From contig JAHQRK010000004.1 of NCBI GenBank assembly GCA_019828595.1, forward strand, positions 1,860,001-1,924,000: DNA of 64,000 nucleotides, in the 5' to 3' direction. Shown here one piece after another: positions 61,039 through 64,000 of this stretch. The DNA is from Aphanomyces cochlioides (taxonomy: Eukaryota; Oomycota; Saprolegniomycetes; Saprolegniales; Verrucalvaceae). The position numbers were made by a program, and so were the translations under genes. Position 1 is the first letter of the stretch, and each line of letters starts with the position of its first letter. The notes under the pieces are model-generated. The model made no database searches. It was given only the letters and a program-made list of their open reading frames with translations, and had not been told where the DNA came from.

Positions 61039-61809
61039 ATGGGAGTTAAATCATACGTGAACACTTTTGATGGCACCAATTTCGTCCAATGGCATACGCG
61101 CGTCATGGCGTATATGGAACTCAAGGACTGTGCCCAAATTTTCAAGAATCTACCTCGAACTGCAGAAGATTATAACTCCAAGAATATATTAGCGCGAGTA
61201 ATTATACTTGCTGCCATTGATGACTTACACGCGCGCATGGTATATACCACTGAAGATGCCGTCGAAATGATGAAGATCCTTCGTGACCGTTATGGTAACA
61301 AGCCCTTCGTTGGTCATGGACGCCTGATTGACGAAGTTACCCACATGCGCATGCGTCACAACGAAACACCTCGCTCTTATTGCGACCGGTTCGATCTTGC
61401 TATTAAAGATGCTACCAATGCTGGCATTAAGTTCTCTGACGAACAAGTCGTTCATTTCTTCCTTAATGGTTTGGACTCACGCTTCAACACGTTCGTGCAA
61501 CTTCAAAGTCACCTTTTGCAACGCACACCGATTGACGCCTCGACGCTTTCGCTCATCACCACGGAACTTCTCCAAGCGTATAACCGTGAACAATCGCGTT
61601 CAAACAGTCCACCAGCGACTCCAGTCGATGAAGCTGCTCTGTCCCTCCGTCGTAATCAACGACGCAAACCACGTCGCAATGGACATGCTCAACCCGACAC
61701 CAACAATGAAACAGTTTGTGCTTACTGCAACATACCCAATCACACTGAAGCCAACTGTCGTCGGAAGCAACGCGACCAGCGTCGACAAACTTCTTCTCAA
61801 TCCAACTAA
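61039..61809 (+). CDS. copia gag (UBN2-type) with zinc knuckle
   Basis: 256 residues from the ATG at 61039. The gag core is recognisable (FDGTNFVQWHTRVMAYME, MMKILRDRYGNKPFVG, MRHNETPRSYCDRFDLAI, FFLNGLDSRFNTFVQLQ), followed by a basic linker and one CCHC knuckle CAYCNIPNHTEANC. The frame is intact and ends with TAA at 61807-61809. The protease is in the same frame beyond this stop. Confidence 0.88.
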   Translation: MGVKSYVNTFDGTNFVQWHTRVMAYMELKDCAQIFKNLPRTAEDYNSKNILARVIILAAIDDLHARMVYTTEDAVEMMKILRDRYGNKPFVGHGRLIDEVTHMRMRHNETPRSYCDRFDLAIKDATNAGIKFSDEQVVHFFLNGLDSRFNTFVQLQSHLLQRTPIDASTLSLITTELLQAYNREQSRSNSPPATPVDEAALSLRRNQRRKPRRNGHAQPDTNNETVCAYCNIPNHTEANCRRKQRDQRRQTSSQSN

Positions 61810-61955
61810 CGACGTGTTCAATTCCAACCATCTTCCACGACCTCCCTTGCGTCTCAGACTGCCGCAAACACACGTCGCGACTAACGACGTGTTCAATTCC
61901 AACCATCTTCCACGACCTCCCTTGCGTCTCAGACTGCCGCAAACACACGTCGCAA
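61806..61955 (+). repeat. 75-bp tandem duplication at the gag-pol junction
   Basis: Units 61806-61880 and 61881-61955 are practically identical (both contain TAACGACGTGTTCAATTCC and end in ACACGTCGC). The unit is 25 codons long and includes the gag TAA stop, so the stop is duplicated too. Confidence 0.9.
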
Positions 61956-61974
61956 CGCTTGCTCGTCTGTAAGC

Positions 61975-64000
61975 ATGCCGACGTTAGGGCCTCACTATAC
62001 TCTCAATGCCTTCGAGTCTCCCGCTTCGTCATCTGCGTGGATCCTTGACTCTGGCGCATCGAATCATTTCTGCAACGATGCTGCATGGTTTGAAGAACTT
62101 CAACTATTTGAGGGTACAGTTCGAGCTGCCAATGGAAGTGACATGCCAATTGCAAGCACCGGTTCTGTCTTACTTGAGATGAACACACCCACCGGTATCA
62201 TTCCTGTCACTCTCCAAGATGTACTGTTCATTCCGAACCTACAGTACAACCTTTTCTCCTTGTCGAGAGTAACTGATCGAGGATTCAACTCTCAGTTCCA
62301 GCGTAATGCTTGCTACATTACTCGCGAAGAAGTTGTGTATGCTCAAGGCTTCAAACGCGACAACTTGTACTACATCGACATTGCAAACCCTTTGCCAACT
62401 CAGTCGTCTTCCACCCCTCACGTTGGTTTGTCTTTTTGACAACGTCCGCTACTCCAACTCCAGCTGACCTTTGGCATGCTCGCCTTGGTCATATTAGTGT
62501 GAAGTATACTGCTAAAACGTGTCAATACACTGATGGCATTGAGCTTGATGACTGCGACCATGATTTTTGCGAAAGCTGCCTTGCTGGGAAGCAGTCTCGT
62601 TTACCCTTCCCCAAGCGCTCTCTCTCCACAACTTCGGAACCGTTTGCTTTGGTACATTCGGACATTTGTGGACCTATGCGTCACCCTGCACTTCGTGATT
62701 GATCTCGGTATTTCATCACGTTTACCGATGATTATTCGCGTTATGGCTTTGTGTTCTTTCTCAAGAACAAGTCGGATGCTCTCCAATGCTTCAAGGAGTT
62801 CACTGCCTATTGCCGCACTCAAATCGATCTACCTGTGTGCGATGTCTCCGTTCCGACAATGGCGGTGAATACTTCTCGACTTTATTCTCCGAGTTCTTAC
62901 TCGAGAATGGCATCCAACACGATGCGACCGTTCCGCATGCCCCGCAGCAAAATGGTGTCAGTGAACGCATGAATCGCACTCTCGTCGAATGTGCAAGATC
63001 ATTGCTTCACTTCTGCAAAGCACCTTTGCGATTTTGGGCCGAAGCTGTGTCTCATGCAATGTACCTATGGAATCGGACATACTCAGCGTCCACTCCTGGT
63101 ATGACACCCTTCGAGAAACTATGGAAGTCTAAGCCTGATCTTGGTAACCTGTGTATTTTTGGCTGTGAAGCTTATGCGCATGTTGAATCGCATCAACGAA
63201 CCAAGTTTGCTTCCAAGACGATACGTGCCATGTATCTTGGTCACGAGCCTAACGTCAAAGGTTATCGTCTTTACACCTCATGCCCAGAACGGATCATCGT
63301 CAGTCGTAATGTTGTCTTTAATGAAACCAAGAGTTTCTTTACTGAAGAACCGTCGGCTGATGAATCACCCGTCTCTCAACTCATTGATGAGATCGACGAT
63401 GATGACGAGCTGTCTCTAAGAGATGAGATTTTAGCACTACCTGCAGCTACACCAGCTTCTACCATACCCGCTCCAAATGAAGGAACTGCGATCGTTCCAA
63501 GACGTTCGACTCGCATCCGTCGCGGCAATCCTCGCTACAATGTGCCCCTTGTACACGTTCCTCAGTCCACGTTGGTTGAACCTTTAACATCACCGACAAG
63601 ACCAATACAGAGCACACCTCCCACACCTTCCATCGCTGAAGCAGACACTTCCGAGTCTCGCGTTGAGAACACACCTCCGCAACCACTCGATGACTCCACG
63701 CCTTCTCGTGTTGAGCCTGCTCCACAACAATCACCTGCTGAATCTCCTGCGGACATTCCATTGCCGTCATCACCTTCACAAGGACCAATGTCTCGCACGG
63801 ACCCTCCTGCTGTCACTCCTGAGTTTGTTCCCGTCATGATGCCTCCTCCGGCGTCGACAGACTCGACTTCGTTCGGCGAAGATGCGCTTTGTGAACAGTT
63901 TGAGTCCTTGGCACTCAGTTTGTTTCGCCTTCGACCTGAGGCAAACTCTGATGTTAATGAACATCAACTGAGCAAGCAACATCGACTTCTCGTTGCTTTA
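61975..64000 (+). pseudogene. copia pol (protease and integrase), with stops and frameshifts; 3' part outside window
   Basis: Protease with the active-site motif WILDSGASNHF opens the frame at 61975 and ends at 62437 after a frame change in the T5 run at about 62431. GAG-pre-integrase (LWHARLGHISVKY, CESCLAGKQSRLPFP) and integrase (FTDDYSRYGFVFFLKNKSD) follow, with an in-frame TGA at about 62700. Another shift near 62840 restores a frame (SDNGGEYFS, NGVSERMNRTLVECARSLL) that stays open from about 62850 to the window end. The open part includes the chromodomain-like linker and a Pro/Ser/Thr-rich tail before reverse transcriptase. Confidence 0.88.

Larger units (their letters stand above)
61039..64000 (+). 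mobile_element. Second Ty1/copia retrotransposon, decayed, truncated by window end
   Basis: Gag, protease, GAG-pre-integrase and integrase are present in copia order. The sequence continues into the linker before reverse transcriptase, where the window ends. The gag protein differs clearly from that of the copia element at 34.8 kb, so this is another family. The left boundary (5' LTR) lies somewhere upstream of 61039. Confidence 0.9.

Noticed and set aside
1..64000. tRNA or rRNA genes
   Set aside because: I looked for B-box-like GGTTCGA words and cloverleaf arms and for conserved rRNA blocks. The few GGTTCGA hits lie in coding sequence or lack pairing arms; no RNA gene could be supported without a covariance search.

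Overview
The window is nuclear DNA of a stramenopile, most likely a saprolegnialean oomycete (Aphanomyces/Achlya/Saprolegnia type; inferred, no database search was possible). The reasons are dense eukaryotic genes with many GT-AG introns of about 35-60 nt, intergenic gaps often below 150 bp, CCAATCA boxes in promoters, and the gene content: eIF5B, RPL7, RPL5 and RPL14, a ferlin, multi-domain cyclic-nucleotide-binding channels, and Ty1/copia, Harbinger and mariner elements. Exon joins were worked out by eye. For most multi-exon genes the summed exon length is an exact multiple of three, which supports the models.

Layout. 1-529 (-): 5' end of a channel gene, cut by the window edge. 897-3800 (+): eIF5B. 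3880-4953 (-): ALY/REF mRNA-export adaptor. 5562-12926 (-): one 13-exon gene for a 2272-residue protein with four tandem six-helix channel units, each followed by a cyclic-nucleotide-binding domain, ending in a B-box-like zinc motif. This is the most striking item. 13021-14593 (-): RNA polymerase I subunit RPA49. 14763-15926 (+): TSR3, tail to tail with an ERK-type MAP kinase (15933-18209, -) whose activation motif is TEH. 18646-19937 (+): RPL7, with a long first intron holding an antisense ORF. 20766-22008 (-): mucin-like membrane protein. 22.3-23.0 kb: unresolved coding sequence. 23339-25531 (+): coiled-coil protein. 26005-26922 (+): RPL5. 27301-27767 (-): RPL14. 28238-29805 (+): PUS1-type pseudouridine synthase. 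29989-31558 (+): MINPP-type phosphatase. 31599-32945 (-): His/Gly/Glu-rich repeat membrane protein.

33083-39262 is a degenerate but structurally complete Ty1/copia retrotransposon (LTRs, 5-bp target duplication) whose 5' LTR is split by a 1.5-kb Harbinger-like DNA transposon. A second euchromatic block follows: CNOT9 (40370-41324, +), MATE transporter (41366-43174, -), EF-hand protein (43600-44317, +), a J-domain/SUMO-interaction/three-DUF5710 protein (44403-~47390, -), a 1786-residue ferlin (48051-53752, -) and a BPL_N-type amidotransferase-fold protein (53900-54613, -).

From 54.6 kb the DNA becomes AT-rich, gene-poor and repeat-rich. It holds small hairpins, a short SET-domain gene (58017-58706, +), a mariner transposase relic, two families of tandem/dispersed repeats, a GC-rich island and a second, decayed copia element (from about 61 kb to the window end).

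The core genes cover translation, ribosome and rRNA biogenesis (eIF5B, RPL5/7/14, RPA49, TSR3, PUS1) and mRNA metabolism (ALY, CNOT9). The channel, MAP kinase, EF-hand protein and ferlin represent signalling and Ca2+/membrane traffic. Nothing in the sequence ties these into one operon-like system; two short promoter words (CCAATCA and TATCCGGATA) recur across the region.
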